64,000 bases of DNA from Parvibaculum indicum (GCF_011762095.1 NZ_JAASQO010000012.1:109827-173826); one strand, 5' to 3'. Shown: positions 1 through 10,148, numbered from the stretch's first letter. The notes: generated by a model not told the origin, from the letters alone. Numbers and translations are program-made.

Positions 1-925
1 CCTTCAGATCAGCGCAAATCTGTCGCTGTCGCTGCGCCGTCAGTTGATCGACTTCCGCTATACCGATCCCTACTTCCTGGGCCGGGATCTGGTCGGCGGT
101 ATCGACCTCTTCGGCAGTCAGACCGACTTCCAGACGGAAGCCTCCTATGACTCCATGACGCAGGGCGGCGGCTTGCGGTTCGGTTTCCCGCTGTCGGAGA
201 AGAGCACCCTGCTGCTGCGCTATCAGCTCCGCATGGACCGGATCTACAATGTGAGTTCGACATCGCCGATCATTCAGGACGCGGCGGGCTCGGAGCTGCG
301 CTCGATCATCGGCTACCGTTACTATTATGACGACCGCAACGATCCCGTGGACCCGACCGGAGGCTGGGACTTCCAGTTCGACCAGAACTTCGCGGGTCTG
401 GGCGGCTCGGTCCGCTACGTGAAAACCGAGGCGGATGCGCGCTACTACTACAAGATCGCGGATGGCTTCATTGCGAGCCAGAGCCTGAGGGGCGGTTATG
501 TGCACGGGCTGGGACAGCGCGTTCGCCTGTCCGACCACTTCTATCTCGGCGGCGCGGAAATTCGCGGCTTCAAGCGCGGCGGTGTCGGACCTCGCGATCT
601 CCTGTCGGTCAACAACGACGCCATCGGTGCGCAGGCCTATGCGATCGGCTCGACCGAGGTGACGATCCCGAACGGCATTCCCGAAGCGCTGGGTATCCGC
701 ACGGCTCTCTTCGTCGATTACGGCTATATCGGCCTGAACGATACCCGCGATCCGTATAACAGGACCAATATCGAGGATGCGATGGCGCCGCGCGTGTCGA
801 CGGGTGTCAGCATCAACTGGCAATCGCCGTTCGGACCGGTGAAACTTGATTTCGCCAAGGTTCTGATGTCGGAAGAATACGACCAGGAGCAGCTTTTCCG
901 CTTCAGCGCGGGAACGCAGTTCTAG
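1..925 (+). CDS. bamA: BamA outer-membrane assembly factor, C-terminal part (5' truncated by window)
   Basis: The gene enters from the left edge; its codons are in phase from base 2 and it stops with TAG at 923. About 307 residues of a C-terminal beta barrel of the Omp85/BamA family are present, with aromatic-rich alternating strands and an IRGF motif (base 560 region) matching the conserved (V/I)RGF of barrel loop 6. The protein ends in Phe, the usual C-terminal signature of a BAM substrate. BamA is the essential outer-membrane insertase for beta-barrel proteins. The POTRA domains would lie upstream, outside the window. The next genes (skp, lpxD, fabZ, lpxA) are the classical neighbours and support the call over a generic surface antigen. 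Confidence 0.93.
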   Translation, partial: LQISANLSLSLRRQLIDFRYTDPYFLGRDLVGGIDLFGSQTDFQTEASYDSMTQGGGLRFGFPLSEKSTLLLRYQLRMDRIYNVSSTSPIIQDAAGSELRSIIGYRYYYDDRNDPVDPTGGWDFQFDQNFAGLGGSVRYVKTEADARYYYKIADGFIASQSLRGGYVHGLGQRVRLSDHFYLGGAEIRGFKRGGVGPRDLLSVNNDAIGAQAYAIGSTEVTIPNGIPEALGIRTALFVDYGYIGLNDTRDPYNRTNIEDAMAPRVSTGVSINWQSPFGPVKLDFAKVLMSEEYDQEQLFRFSAGTQF

Positions 926-1006
926 ACCGATCGAAGAGGTGCGGCGGTTGTCCGAAGCCGGAAGGCCGCCGCGTGGGAACAAACGGGGGGAAGGAAGCTT
1001 AGAAAG

Positions 1007-1627
1007 ATGAAACGTAATCAGTTTGTATCGCGTGTTACGGCGGCCATGGCCGCGCTTGCATTTGTCGCCGCCACGTCGATGGCGACCGTTCCGGCACGGG
1101 CCGCCGAGGATGGCGCCGCCAAGCCGGCCGTCATTCTCATCGTGAATACCGAGCAGCTTTTCGCGCAGTCGAAGGTCGGCCAGAGCATTCGCAAGCAGGC
1201 CCAGGCCCAGGCCAAGGAACTCCAGGCCGAAAACGAGAAGAAGAGCAAGGAAATGGAAGCCGAAGCCAAGAAGCTCGGCGACCAGCGCGCGCTCCTCTCC
1301 CAGAGCGAGTTCCAGAAGAAGGTCGAGGCGCTGCAGAAGAAGGATCGTCAGCTTCAGGCGACGATGCAGGAAAAGAGCCAGGCTTTCCAGATCGGCACCC
1401 AGCAGGCCCGGGCGAAGGTCCAGGCGGCGCTGCGTCCGATCTTCGTCGACATCATGAAAGAGCGCGGCGGTACGGTGTTGCTGGATCAGTCGGTCGTGCT
1501 GGCCGGCGGCGTCGATCTCGACGTCACGCAGGAAGCGCTCAAGCGGCTGAACGAAAAGCTCGACGACGTGAAGGTCGAGCCCGTCTCCATGGCGGAGTTG
1601 CAGAAGCAGCAGCAGGGCAAGAACTAG
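1007..1627 (+). CDS. skp: Periplasmic chaperone Skp/OmpH family
   Basis: A 206-residue protein with a Sec signal peptide (basic MKR start, hydrophobic 10-25, likely cleavage after ARA at residue 32). The mature part has a long, charged, Lys/Glu/Gln-rich helical stretch (about residues 60-130), as expected for the coiled-coil tentacles of Skp. Skp holds unfolded outer-membrane proteins in the periplasm for delivery to BamA. The start ATG follows a GGAAGGAAG ribosome-binding region. The 81-bp gap after bamA contains a GC-rich inverted repeat (GCGGCGG/CCGCCGC) without a T-tract, so co-transcription with bamA is likely. The family is confident; sequence similarity in Skp is always low. Confidence 0.88.
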   Translation: MKRNQFVSRVTAAMAALAFVAATSMATVPARAAEDGAAKPAVILIVNTEQLFAQSKVGQSIRKQAQAQAKELQAENEKKSKEMEAEAKKLGDQRALLSQSEFQKKVEALQKKDRQLQATMQEKSQAFQIGTQQARAKVQAALRPIFVDIMKERGGTVLLDQSVVLAGGVDLDVTQEALKRLNEKLDDVKVEPVSMAELQKQQQGKN

Positions 1628-1666
1628 CATGAGGCGCGCCGGGTCCACCGGCTGTGATGACACTGA

Positions 1667-2725
1667 ATGGCGGATCCGCGCTTCTTCACGAACAAGGGCC
1701 CTTTCACGTTGGGCGACATCGCCGAACGTGTAGGGGCCCAATTGGCGCCGGGGACGGACGCATCTCGGCAGGTGGATGATGTCGCGCCGCTGGACAGCGC
1801 ACAGGCGGCTCATCTGAGCTTCCTCGACAATCCGAAATACAAGGAAGCCTTCCTCTCCACCTCGGCGGGCGCCTGCGTGGTGAAGCCCGCCATGGCCGAC
1901 GACGCGCCGGAGGGGGTAGGCCTGCTGCTCAGCGAAGACCCGTACCGGGCTTTCGCGCTGGCAAGCCAGCTCTTCTACCCGTCGGAAGTGACCGGCGAGG
2001 ACACGCTGGGCGATGCCGGAGAGATTTCCCCCGGCGCCCATGTCCATCCCACCGCGAAGATCGCCGCCGGCGCCACGGTGGAAGCGGGTGCGGCCATCGG
2101 CGCGCATGTCGAGGTCGGCGCGGGCACGGTGATCGGCGCCAATGCGAGCATCGCCAAGGGCTGCACGATCGGGCGGAACTGCTTCATCGCGCCGAACGTC
2201 ACGATAAGCCACGCCCATATCGGCGACCGCGTCATCCTTCACCCCGGCGTCTGCATCGGCCAGGACGGTTTCGGCTTTGCGATGGGATTGCCGCACCATG
2301 AAAAGGTGCCCCAGCTCGGCCGCGTTATCATTCAGGACAATGTGGAGATTGGCGCCAACACCACCGTGGATCGCGGCGCCGGGCCCGACACCGTGATCGG
2401 CGAAGGCACCAAGATTGATAATCTGGTTCAGATCGGCCACAACGTGCAGACGGGGCGCAGCTGCGTCATCGTCTCGCAGACGGGCATTTCGGGCAGCACG
2501 AAGCTTGGCGATTTCGTTGTTCTCGCCGCGCAGGTCGGCGTCACCGGGCATCTCACCATCAATTCCGGTGCGCAGATCGCGGCGCGAAGCGCCGTCATTC
2601 ACGACGTGCCGCCCGGCCAGCAATATGGCGGCGTGCCCGCGCGGCCGGTGAGCGAATGGCGGCGCGAAATCGTCGCGTTGAAAAGGCTGGGACAGCGGCG
2701 CAAGCCCGGTGCCGGCAAGGAATGA
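1667..2725 (+). CDS. lpxD: UDP-3-O-(3-hydroxymyristoyl)glucosamine N-acyltransferase
   Basis: This 352-residue protein transfers a 3-hydroxyacyl chain from ACP to the 2-amino group of UDP-3-O-acylglucosamine, the third step of lipid A synthesis. The N-terminal domain (to about residue 110) binds the uridine. It is followed by an array of hexapeptide repeats forming a left-handed beta helix, rich in I/V-G-x-x motifs. His258, in an IGHN context, matches the catalytic base of the family. The gene sits 39 bp after skp and is followed by fabZ and lpxA, the conserved lipid A order. The length is typical. Confidence 0.96.
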   Translation: MADPRFFTNKGPFTLGDIAERVGAQLAPGTDASRQVDDVAPLDSAQAAHLSFLDNPKYKEAFLSTSAGACVVKPAMADDAPEGVGLLLSEDPYRAFALASQLFYPSEVTGEDTLGDAGEISPGAHVHPTAKIAAGATVEAGAAIGAHVEVGAGTVIGANASIAKGCTIGRNCFIAPNVTISHAHIGDRVILHPGVCIGQDGFGFAMGLPHHEKVPQLGRVIIQDNVEIGANTTVDRGAGPDTVIGEGTKIDNLVQIGHNVQTGRSCVIVSQTGISGSTKLGDFVVLAAQVGVTGHLTINSGAQIAARSAVIHDVPPGQQYGGVPARPVSEWRREIVALKRLGQRRKPGAGKE

Positions 2726-2776
2726 GTTTCCGCTGCTTGGCAGCACGGAATCCGGGGTCTCATAGAGGACGCAAGC

Positions 2777-3253
2777 ATGAGCCAGACCGAGGCAAAAGAA
2801 AGGCCGGACAGCGCCGACATCAACCGTGTCATGGAGCTTCTTCCCCATCGCTACCCGATGCTGATGATCGACCGCATCGTCGATATGAAGGACGACGAGT
2901 TCGCCATCGGCATCAAGAGCGTGACCAATAACGAGCCGTTTTTTCAGGGGCACTTCCCCGGCAATCCGGTAATGCCCGGCGTTCTCATCGTTGAAGCCAT
3001 GGCGCAGACCGCGGGCGCGCTCGTCATCAACAGCCTGGGGACGGAAGGCAGCAACCAGCTCGTCTATTTCATGACGGTCGACAAGGCCCGTTTCCGCAAG
3101 CCCGTGGTGCCGGGCGACCGCTTGGAAATTCACGTGACCAAGATTCGCAGCCGCGGTGCCGTCTGGAAGTATCACGGCGAAGGCAAGGTCGACGGCGTGC
3201 TGGTGGCCGAGGCCGATTTTGGCGCAATGATCGTCGATCGGGCAAAGGCGTAA
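2777..3253 (+). CDS. fabZ: 3-hydroxyacyl-ACP dehydratase FabZ
   Basis: A 158-residue hot-dog-fold dehydratase that removes water from 3-hydroxyacyl-ACP in fatty acid elongation. It competes with lipid A synthesis for the same hydroxyacyl-ACP. The active site is visible: His59 in [11 protein letters not shown] and Glu73 in VEAMAQ, plus the N-terminal LLPHRYPML motif. The stop codon shares one base with the lpxA start (TAATG), so translation is coupled. The sequence is ordinary for the family. Confidence 0.97.
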   Translation: MSQTEAKERPDSADINRVMELLPHRYPMLMIDRIVDMKDDEFAIGIKSVTNNEPFFQGHFPGNPVMPGVLIVEAMAQTAGALVINSLGTEGSNQLVYFMTVDKARFRKPVVPGDRLEIHVTKIRSRGAVWKYHGEGKVDGVLVAEADFGAMIVDRAKA

Positions 3254-4053
3254 TGACCGATATTCACCCCACGGCAGTTGTCGATCCCGCCGCGCGTATC
3301 GGCGCGAATGTGCGCATCGGCGCCTTTTGCACGATAGGCCCCCATGTCGTGCTGGACGACGATGTCACCCTGCACAGCCATGTGGTGGTCGCCGGTCATA
3401 CGACGGTCGGCGCGCGCACGGAAATCTTCCCCTTCGCCTCCATCGGGCATGCGCCGCAGGACCTGAAGTTCAAGGGCGAGGAAAGCACGCTCGAAATCGG
3501 CACCGACAACATCATTCGCGAGAACGTGACGATGAACCCGGGCACGGAAGGTGGGGGCATGGTCACGCGCGTCGGAAACCATTGCGCCTTTCTGGCGGGC
3601 TCGCATGTCGGTCACGATTCCAGGGTGGGCGACTATGTCGTCTTCTCCAACAACGTCATGCTCGCCGGTCACTGCACCGTCGAGGACTATGTGATCTTCG
3701 GCGGCGGCGCGGCGCTCCAGCAGTTCGGGCGCGTCGGCAAGCATGCCTTTATCGGCGGCATGAGCGGCGTCGAGAACGACGTGATCCCCTTCGGTCTCGT
3801 GATCGGCAATCGCGCCCATATGGTCGGGCTCAACCTCGTGGGCATGAAGCGGCGCGGCTTTACGCGCCAGCAGATATCTTCCCTGCGCGAGGCCTATGAC
3901 GTCATATTCGCGCCGGAAGGCGCGCTTCGCGACCGGGTCGCCCGGGCCGCGGACCTCTACGGGGACAATCCGGAAGTCATGATGATCGTGAACTTCATTC
4001 AGGACGAGGCAAGCCGCGGCCTGGTGGTGCCCAAACAGGGGCACGCGGCCTGA
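3253..4053 (+). CDS. lpxA: Acyl-ACP--UDP-N-acetylglucosamine O-acyltransferase
   Basis: A 266-residue protein catalysing the first step of lipid A synthesis, 3-O-acylation of UDP-GlcNAc. It is almost entirely left-handed beta helix (hexapeptide repeats, residues 1-190) with a C-terminal helical part. His121 in the HVGHD motif corresponds to the catalytic His125 of the E. coli enzyme. The start overlaps the fabZ stop by one base. The following lpxI and lpxB complete the pathway to the disaccharide. Confidence 0.97.
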   Translation: MTDIHPTAVVDPAARIGANVRIGAFCTIGPHVVLDDDVTLHSHVVVAGHTTVGARTEIFPFASIGHAPQDLKFKGEESTLEIGTDNIIRENVTMNPGTEGGGMVTRVGNHCAFLAGSHVGHDSRVGDYVVFSNNVMLAGHCTVEDYVIFGGGAALQQFGRVGKHAFIGGMSGVENDVIPFGLVIGNRAHMVGLNLVGMKRRGFTRQQISSLREAYDVIFAPEGALRDRVARAADLYGDNPEVMMIVNFIQDEASRGLVVPKQGHAA

Positions 4054-4075
4054 CGGCCGGCGGAGAGAACGGGCC

Positions 4076-4972
4076 ATGACGGCATCGCAGTCCAGCGGGG
4101 CCTCCGAATCCAGGCTGCCGAAACTCGCCATCGTGGCCGGGGCCGGGCCGTTGCCCGTGTTGCTGGCAAAGGCGGCCCTTTCCGAAGGGCGCGAGGTTTT
4201 CATCATCGGGATCGAAGGATTTGCCGAGCCCGGTATCGAGGCCTTCCCCCATGCGTGGAACCGGCTCGGGGCCATGGGCGCCTTCATCCGCCTGCTGAAG
4301 GAAAACCGCTGCGAGGAGATGGTGCTGATCGGCGCGGTCACCCGGCCGGATCTGCGCAAGCTCAGCCTCGACATGACGGCCATTCGCCTCCTGCCGAAAA
4401 TCAGAAGCTGGATGAAGCAGGGCGATGACGGTCTGCTGCGCGGGCTCGGCGGTTATATTCAGGAGGAGGCCGGTGTCCGCATCGTCGGCGCGCATGAAAT
4501 CTCGGACGGCCTGCTGGCCCCCGAAGGCAATCTGACGAAGCGCGCGCCCGATGAAAGCCAGACAAGCGATATCGCCGTCGCCATCGGCGCGGTAAGGGCC
4601 ATCGGCGCGCTCGATATCGGTCAGGGCGCCGTCGCCTGCCGGGGCATCGTGCTGGCGCTGGAGGCGGCGGAAGGCACCGATGCGATGCTGGACCGGGTGG
4701 CGAGCCTTCCGGCCCATCTGCACGGCACCGAGGCGGCGCGGGAGGGCGTCCTTGTGAAACTCCCCAAGCCGGGTCAGGAACGCCGCCTGGACCTGCCCAC
4801 CATCGGCGTCCGCACCGTCGAAAAGGCGGCGGCGGCCGGGCTTGCCGGCATAGCGGTGGAAGGCGGCGGTGCGCTGGTCGACGACATCGACGCGGTAACG
4901 GAGACCGCGAACCGGCTCGGCCTTTTCGTCGTGGGGCTTTCGCCCGCCGAGACCAGGGCGGAGGGCTCATGA
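4076..4972 (+). CDS. lpxI: UDP-2,3-diacylglucosamine diphosphatase LpxI
   Basis: A 298-residue protein of the DUF1009/LpxI family. It hydrolyses UDP-2,3-diacylglucosamine to lipid X, and replaces the unrelated LpxH of gammaproteobacteria in most alphaproteobacteria. Visible features are an N-terminal Rossmann-like segment (IVAGAGPLPVLLA, near residue 18) and a C-terminal catalytic domain with TIGVRTVE and the EGGGAL segment. The position between lpxA and lpxB is diagnostic. The 3' end overlaps the lpxB start by 4 bp (ATGA), so the two are translationally coupled. Confidence 0.95.
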   Translation: MTASQSSGASESRLPKLAIVAGAGPLPVLLAKAALSEGREVFIIGIEGFAEPGIEAFPHAWNRLGAMGAFIRLLKENRCEEMVLIGAVTRPDLRKLSLDMTAIRLLPKIRSWMKQGDDGLLRGLGGYIQEEAGVRIVGAHEISDGLLAPEGNLTKRAPDESQTSDIAVAIGAVRAIGALDIGQGAVACRGIVLALEAAEGTDAMLDRVASLPAHLHGTEAAREGVLVKLPKPGQERRLDLPTIGVRTVEKAAAAGLAGIAVEGGGALVDDIDAVTETANRLGLFVVGLSPAETRAEGS

Positions 4973-6162
4973 ACGGCCAAGCGGTAATCGGCCCCCGTAT
5001 CATGCTGGTGGCGGGCGAGCCGTCGGGCGATGCGCTTGGCGGCGAGCTGATGCAGGCGCTGAAGGATATGACCGGCGGAAAGCTCAGCTTCAGCGGCGTC
5101 GGCGGCGCGCGCATGGAAGAGCAGGGGCTCGCATCCATTTTTCCCATGACCGATATTTCCGTCATGGGCCCGCGCGAGGTCGTGCCCCGCCTGCCGCTGA
5201 TCCTTCGTCGTATCCGCCAGACGGCGAATTTCGCCATCGCCCACAAGCCCGATGTGATGGTCATTATCGACAGCCCGGATTTCACGCATCTCGTCGCGCG
5301 CCGGGTGGCGAAAAAGGCGCCCGGCATCCCGATCGTGAACTATGTCTCGCCGAGCGTCTGGGCCTGGCGGCGCGGTCGCGCACGCGCCATGGCGCGCTAT
5401 CTGCGCCGCGTGCTGGCGCTGCTGCCCTTCGAGCCCGACTTCTTCAAGGCGCAGGCCGGTCTCGACTGCGTTTATGTCGGCCATCCCGCGATCAACCGCT
5501 TGCCGGAGCCGGGCGCGGGAAAGCGCTTTCGTGAGGCGCACGGCATTTCCGCCGATACGCCTCTTCTCCTTCTGCTACCCGGCAGCCGCGTCAACGAGGT
5601 GAAGCGGCTGATGGGCATTTTCGGGGAGACCGCGGCCAATCTGGCAAAGGAAGTACCGGGCCTTCAAATCGTGCTGCCGACCGTCCCCCATGTGGGAGAC
5701 TATGTCCGGGCGGAAGTCGCGAAATGGAAGCTGCCCGTCACCGTCATTCAGGACGAAGCGGAAAAGCGCGCCGCCTTCGATGCGGCGAACGCCGCGCTGG
5801 CGGCTTCCGGCACGGTCTCGTTGGAGCTGGGTCTTGCCCGTGTGCCCATGGTCATCGGCTACCGCATCGACCGCATGGCCGGCTCGCTGGTCAGCCGCAT
5901 GTTGAAGGTGCCGTCCGTGGTCCTGGTGAACCTCATCCTCGACCGGCCCTCGGTGCATGAGCTTTTGCAGCATCGCTGTACGCCCGAAAATCTGGGCGCT
6001 GCCTTGCTGCCCCTTCTCCGGGACACGCCGGAGCGCCGCCGCGCGCTGGCGGATCTCGATGAGCTGAAAACCCGCATGGGCGCCGGGGGAGAGCATCCCA
6101 GCATACGCGCCGCGCGCGCCGTGCTGGAAATCCTCGATACCAAGGCGCTGCCCGCGCCCTGA
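4969..6162 (+). CDS. lpxB: Lipid A disaccharide synthase
   Basis: A 397-residue GT-B glycosyltransferase of family GT19. It joins lipid X to UDP-2,3-diacylglucosamine to form the beta-1,6 lipid A disaccharide at the inner membrane. The N-terminal GEPSGD motif (about residues 17-22), the central YVSPSVWAWRRGR motif and the LLPGSR nucleotide-binding strand are all present. The ATG lies inside the ATGA overlap with lpxI. It is the last gene of the envelope operon; no clear intrinsic terminator follows. Confidence 0.97.
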   Translation: MNGQAVIGPRIMLVAGEPSGDALGGELMQALKDMTGGKLSFSGVGGARMEEQGLASIFPMTDISVMGPREVVPRLPLILRRIRQTANFAIAHKPDVMVIIDSPDFTHLVARRVAKKAPGIPIVNYVSPSVWAWRRGRARAMARYLRRVLALLPFEPDFFKAQAGLDCVYVGHPAINRLPEPGAGKRFREAHGISADTPLLLLLPGSRVNEVKRLMGIFGETAANLAKEVPGLQIVLPTVPHVGDYVRAEVAKWKLPVTVIQDEAEKRAAFDAANAALAASGTVSLELGLARVPMVIGYRIDRMAGSLVSRMLKVPSVVLVNLILDRPSVHELLQHRCTPENLGAALLPLLRDTPERRRALADLDELKTRMGAGGEHPSIRAARAVLEILDTKALPAP

Positions 6163-6288
6163 AAGCCGTCCGCCTTCCCATCTTGAGACAGTTTTGCTCG
6201 GGGTTCGCGGGCGCAGCGGCGCGCCCTTAACAAAGTGGAAAATATCCCTGCCGATAATGCCTCTGCTGAAAATGCGTGAGGACCAGGG

Positions 6289-7263
6289 ATGCAGCTGTTT
6301 CCGGGACGAAATGCCTATCTGCTCGTTCTGATCGTGGCAGCGGTGGATGCGATCTGGCTCGCCTTTTCCAGCGTCTCCCTCGCAGGCTCCGAATTCGTTT
6401 TGCTGTCGGTGCAGGTCGCGATCCTGCTCGTCCTGTCATGGGCGATCGAGCGGCGCAGCTTCAGCGCGCCGGTCATGGAGAGACTTTCCGGCCGGCTCGT
6501 TCACTTCATGCAGGGGATCGCCTTTCTGCTGGTCGCATGGGTCGCGCTCCGGGTGCTGAACCAGGCCAGCATGTCGTTCGATCTGCCCCTTACCGACAAA
6601 ATGCTGATCCATTGGGACAGTTTTTTGCCCATCGACTGGCACAGCTATTTCCGCTTCGTTCAGTTGAACGGCGGCGTCCAGACGGTTCTGGACTACAGCT
6701 ACACCTCGCTCTCGGCGGTCAGCTTCATCGGGCTCGTCCTGTTCGTCTGGAAGAACGAGATGAAGCGGGCCAGATATTTCATGGAAACATTCATGATCGC
6801 CGCCGTGGTGTGCACGGCGATTGGCGTGTTCCTGCCCGCGAAAGGCAGCGTCGCGACATATTTCGGCGACGTCTCCAGCATCGCCCACTTCAAGACCGTG
6901 CCCGGTGTCTATGCGATCGACGCGCTCAATCAGATGCGAAGCGGACTTCCCCACACGCTTCGTATCGGCGAAATGCCGGGCCTGACCGTGTTCCCTTCCT
7001 TCCACACGGCGGCGGGCATCGTGCTGGCCGTCAGCTTCTGGCGGACATCGCTCTTCCCGGCCGTATTCGTCTATACCGTCGTCATGATCGCGGCGACGCC
7101 CGTTTTCGGCGCGCACTATTTCATCGACCTGATCGCGGGGGCGGTGGTTGCCGTCGCGATATGCGCCGCCTTCGCATTCATGCCTTTCTACAAGGGCATG
7201 TTTGCGCGAAGGGATGCCCGCGAGGACTGGGAACCGTCCTGCGAAGGGGCCGTGTCGTTCTGA
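6289..7263 (+). CDS. Phosphatase PAP2 family membrane protein
   Basis: A 324-residue polytopic membrane protein with about six hydrophobic segments. The PAP2 (type 2 phosphatidic acid phosphatase) core lies near the C-terminus: a PSFHT motif at about residues 236-240, where classical members have PSGH, and a GAHYFIDLIAG motif carrying the catalytic His and Asp. The upstream Lys/Arg motif is not clear. The likely substrate is a membrane lipid phosphate or an inositol-phosphate lipid headgroup, but this cannot be told from sequence. The start has GAGGACCAGGG upstream. It ends at a shared terminator facing gltA, so it is probably a single-gene unit or the tail of the lpx operon. Confidence 0.8.
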   Translation: MQLFPGRNAYLLVLIVAAVDAIWLAFSSVSLAGSEFVLLSVQVAILLVLSWAIERRSFSAPVMERLSGRLVHFMQGIAFLLVAWVALRVLNQASMSFDLPLTDKMLIHWDSFLPIDWHSYFRFVQLNGGVQTVLDYSYTSLSAVSFIGLVLFVWKNEMKRARYFMETFMIAAVVCTAIGVFLPAKGSVATYFGDVSSIAHFKTVPGVYAIDALNQMRSGLPHTLRIGEMPGLTVFPSFHTAAGIVLAVSFWRTSLFPAVFVYTVVMIAATPVFGAHYFIDLIAGAVVAVAICAAFAFMPFYKGMFARRDAREDWEPSCEGAVSF

Positions 7264-7276
7264 CGGCGGCAAACAA

Positions 7277-7302
7277 AAAGGGCGCCCCGGAGGGCGCCCT
7301 TT
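7277..7302. terminator. Bidirectional hairpin terminator between PAP2 gene and gltA
   Basis: A perfect 11-bp stem, AAAGGGCGCCC and its complement, around a CGGA loop, with an A-run before and a T-run after. It sits between convergent genes (PAP2 on +, gltA on -) and can end transcripts from both sides. Confidence 0.85.
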
Positions 7303-7324
7303 CGCATTTCGTCCTGTCGGGAAA

Positions 7325-8638
7325 TCAGCGCTTGGCGATATCCACATAGTCGCGTGCCTGCGCGCCGGTGTAGAGCTGGCGCGGGCGGCCGATGCGCTGG
7401 CCCGGATCCTGGATCATCTCGTTCCACTGCGCGACCCAGCCCACGGTGCGGGCAAGCGCAAAGAGCACGGTGAACATGGTGGTCGGGAAGCCCATCGCCT
7501 TCAGCGTGATGCCCGAATAGAAGTCGATATTCGGATAGAGCTTCTTCTCGACGAAATATTCGTCGTTGAGCGCGATCTTTTCGAGCTCCAGCGCCACGTC
7601 GAGAAGCGGGTCGTCCTTGATGCCCAGAACGCCCAGCACCTCATGGCAGGTCTGCTGCATCACGCGGGCGCGCGGATCGTAGTTCTTGTAGACGCGGTGA
7701 CCGAAGCCCATCAGGCGGAACGGATCGTCCTTGTCCTTGGCACGGCCGATGAATTCCGGAATGCGGTCCACCGAACCGATTTCCTGCAGCATGTTGAGCG
7801 CGGCCTCGTTCGCACCGCCATGCGCCGGGCCCCAGAGGCAGGCGATGCCGGCTGCGATACAGGCGAACGGATTGGCGCCCGACGAGCCGGCAAGGCGAAC
7901 CGTCGAGGTCGAGGCGTTCTGCTCGTGATCGGCATGCAGGATGAAGATGCGGTCCATGGCGCGCGCCAGCACCGGATCGACCTTGTAGTCCTCGGCCGGA
8001 ACCGAGAAGCACATATGCAGGAAGTTTTCCGCGTAATCGAGGTCGTTGCGCGGATAGACCACCGGCTGGCCGACGGAATATTTGTAGGCCATGGCGGCGA
8101 TGGTCGGCATCTTCGCGATCATGCGGCGGCTGGCGATCATGCGCTGCATCGGATCGTTGATGTCCGTGCTGTCATGATAGAAGGCCGAAAGGGCGCCCAC
8201 CATGCCGCACATGATGGCCATGGGATGGGCGTCCCGGCGGAAGCCGCGCAGGAAATAGGTCATCTGCTCATGCACCATGGTGTGCATGGTGATGGCGCGT
8301 TCGAATTCCTTGTATTCCGCGTCGGACGGCAGTTCGCCGTTCAGCAGCAGATAGCAGGTTTCGATGAAGTTGCCTTTTTCCGCGAGCTGGTCGATCGGAT
8401 AGCCGCGATAAAGCAGCACGCCTTCTTCACCGTCGATGAAGGTGATGTCGGATTCGCAGCTCGCCGTGGACGTGAAGCCCGGATCGTAGGTGAAACTTCC
8501 GCTCTGTCCGTAGAGCTTTGAAATGTCGATGACGCTCGGGCCGAGGGATCCGTCATAGACCGGCAGGTCATAGGATTTGCCATCCACCGTGAGCGTGGCG
8601 GAGGTCGAAGATCCCGCTTTCGTTCCGTGCTGTGTCAT
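7325..8638 (-). CDS. gltA: Citrate synthase
   Basis: A 437-residue type II (hexameric, gram-negative style) citrate synthase that condenses oxaloacetate and acetyl-CoA at the entry of the TCA cycle. Catalytic motifs seen are [10 protein letters not shown] (near residue 269) and [14 protein letters not shown] (near residue 311). The start chosen is the ATG giving MTQHGTKAG, which follows AGAGGACAGGC. A frame extension of 30 codons upstream is Arg/Pro-rich and unlike the family, so I leave it out. It lies 97 bp downstream of gltX and is probably in the same transcript. The promoter-side region carries a small CCAATAATTGG palindrome (around 8702-8712). Confidence 0.96.
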   Translation of the reverse strand: MTQHGTKAGSSTSATLTVDGKSYDLPVYDGSLGPSVIDISKLYGQSGSFTYDPGFTSTASCESDITFIDGEEGVLLYRGYPIDQLAEKGNFIETCYLLLNGELPSDAEYKEFERAITMHTMVHEQMTYFLRGFRRDAHPMAIMCGMVGALSAFYHDSTDINDPMQRMIASRRMIAKMPTIAAMAYKYSVGQPVVYPRNDLDYAENFLHMCFSVPAEDYKVDPVLARAMDRIFILHADHEQNASTSTVRLAGSSGANPFACIAAGIACLWGPAHGGANEAALNMLQEIGSVDRIPEFIGRAKDKDDPFRLMGFGHRVYKNYDPRARVMQQTCHEVLGVLGIKDDPLLDVALELEKIALNDEYFVEKKLYPNIDFYSGITLKAMGFPTTMFTVLFALARTVGWVAQWNEMIQDPGQRIGRPRQLYTGAQARDYVDIAKR

Positions 8639-8735
8639 AGCTGCCTGTCCTCTTCTGGCTGTGCCGGCCTGCTTGCGCCATGCCGGTTCAGGTGTTGATC
8701 GTCCAATTATTGGTCCTGTCGCCCCCACCGGGCGC

Positions 8736-10148
8736 TCAGGCCGCCTGATCCTTGATCCGCCCCAGGGCTTCCTCGCGTCCCAGCGTTGCCAGAACGTCGA
8801 AAATGGGCGGTGAAACGGTGGTGCCCGTCACGGCGGCGCGCAAGGGCTGCGCCACCTTTCCGAGCTTGAGGTCTTCTTCCTCCGCGAAAGAGCGCACGGT
8901 GGCCTCCACGCTCGCGGTCTCCCAGACGTCGTTGTCGGAAAGCCGCCCGTGCAATTTGCCGAGCAGGGAGCGCGCGCCGTCGTCGAGCAGCTTGGAGGCT
9001 TTCTCGTCCAGCGAGAGCGGGCGTTTGACGCGCAGGAACGAGGCCGCGTCGGCCAGTTCGAGCAGCGTCTTGGCGCGCTCCTTGGCCGCCGGCATCACCT
9101 GCGCCACCTTTTCGCGGAATGTCTCGTCGATCTCCCAGCCTTCCAGGCGATGCATGAGGGCCAGCATGTCCTCGGCGAGCCGGGCATCGTCCGCCTGCCG
9201 GATATAATGGCCGTTCAGGCTTTCCAGCTTGGCGAAGTCGAAACGGGCGGGCGAGCGGCCCACCGTGTCGAGCCCGAACCATTCGATGGCCTGCTCGGTG
9301 GAGAAGATCTCGTCGTCGCCATGGCTCCAGCCCAGCCGCGCCAGATAGTTGCGCATGGCTTCGGGCAGATATCCCATATCGCGATAGGCGTCGACGCCGA
9401 GCGCGCCATGCCGCTTCGACAGCTTGGCGCCGTCGGGACCGAGGATCATCGGCACATGGGCGAATTCGGGAACGTCCCAGCCCATGGCCTGATAGATCTG
9501 GCTCTGGCGCCCGGCATTGGTCAGGTGGTCGTCGCCGCGAATGACATGGGTGATGCCCATATCGTGATCGTCCACCACGACGGAGAGATTATAGGTCGGC
9601 GAGCCGTCGCTGCGCAGGATGATGAGGTCGTCGAGCTGGTCGTTGGGAAACCGCACCTCGCCCATCACATGGTCGCGGACCAGCGTTTCGCCTTCATCCG
9701 GCGAGCGGAAACGGACGACCGGCTTCACGCCGTCCGGCGCTTCCGACGGATCGCGGTCGCGCCAGCGCCCGTCATAGCGCCAGGGCCGGCCTTCCGCCTT
9801 GGCCTTTTCGCGCATCTCGTCCAGCTCTTCCTTGCTGGCATAGCAGTAATAGGCATGGCCCTGCGCCAGAAGTTGCTGCACGACTTCGATATGGCGCTGC
9901 TGGCGGGAAAACTGGAAGACGGGTTCCTCGTCCCAGTCCAGGCCCAGCCAGCGCATGCCCTCGAAAATCGCGGCAATGGCTTCGTCGGTCGAACGCTCGC
10001 GGTCGGTGTCCTCGATGCGAAGCAGGAACGTGCCCCCGTGATGGCGCGCGAAGAGCCAGTTGAAAAGGGCAGTCCTGCCGCCACCGATGTGCAAGAAGCC
10101 CGTCGGCGAGGGGGCAAAACGCGTTATGATTTTCTTCTCTTCCGGCAT
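8736..10148 (-). CDS. gltX: Glutamyl-tRNA synthetase
   Basis: A 470-residue class I aminoacyl-tRNA synthetase that charges tRNA-Glu (and possibly tRNA-Gln, as in many alphaproteobacteria that use the GatCAB amidotransferase). The HIGH-type motif HIGG is at residues 20-23 and the KMSKS-type motif reads KLSKRHG in the middle of the protein. The C-terminal helical anticodon-binding region follows. The length is normal. It lies upstream of gltA on the same strand and is divergent from comEC. Confidence 0.97.
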   Translation of the reverse strand: MPEEKKIITRFAPSPTGFLHIGGGRTALFNWLFARHHGGTFLLRIEDTDRERSTDEAIAAIFEGMRWLGLDWDEEPVFQFSRQQRHIEVVQQLLAQGHAYYCYASKEELDEMREKAKAEGRPWRYDGRWRDRDPSEAPDGVKPVVRFRSPDEGETLVRDHVMGEVRFPNDQLDDLIILRSDGSPTYNLSVVVDDHDMGITHVIRGDDHLTNAGRQSQIYQAMGWDVPEFAHVPMILGPDGAKLSKRHGALGVDAYRDMGYLPEAMRNYLARLGWSHGDDEIFSTEQAIEWFGLDTVGRSPARFDFAKLESLNGHYIRQADDARLAEDMLALMHRLEGWEIDETFREKVAQVMPAAKERAKTLLELADAASFLRVKRPLSLDEKASKLLDDGARSLLGKLHGRLSDNDVWETASVEATVRSFAEEEDLKLGKVAQPLRAAVTGTTVSPPIFDVLATLGREEALGRIKDQAA

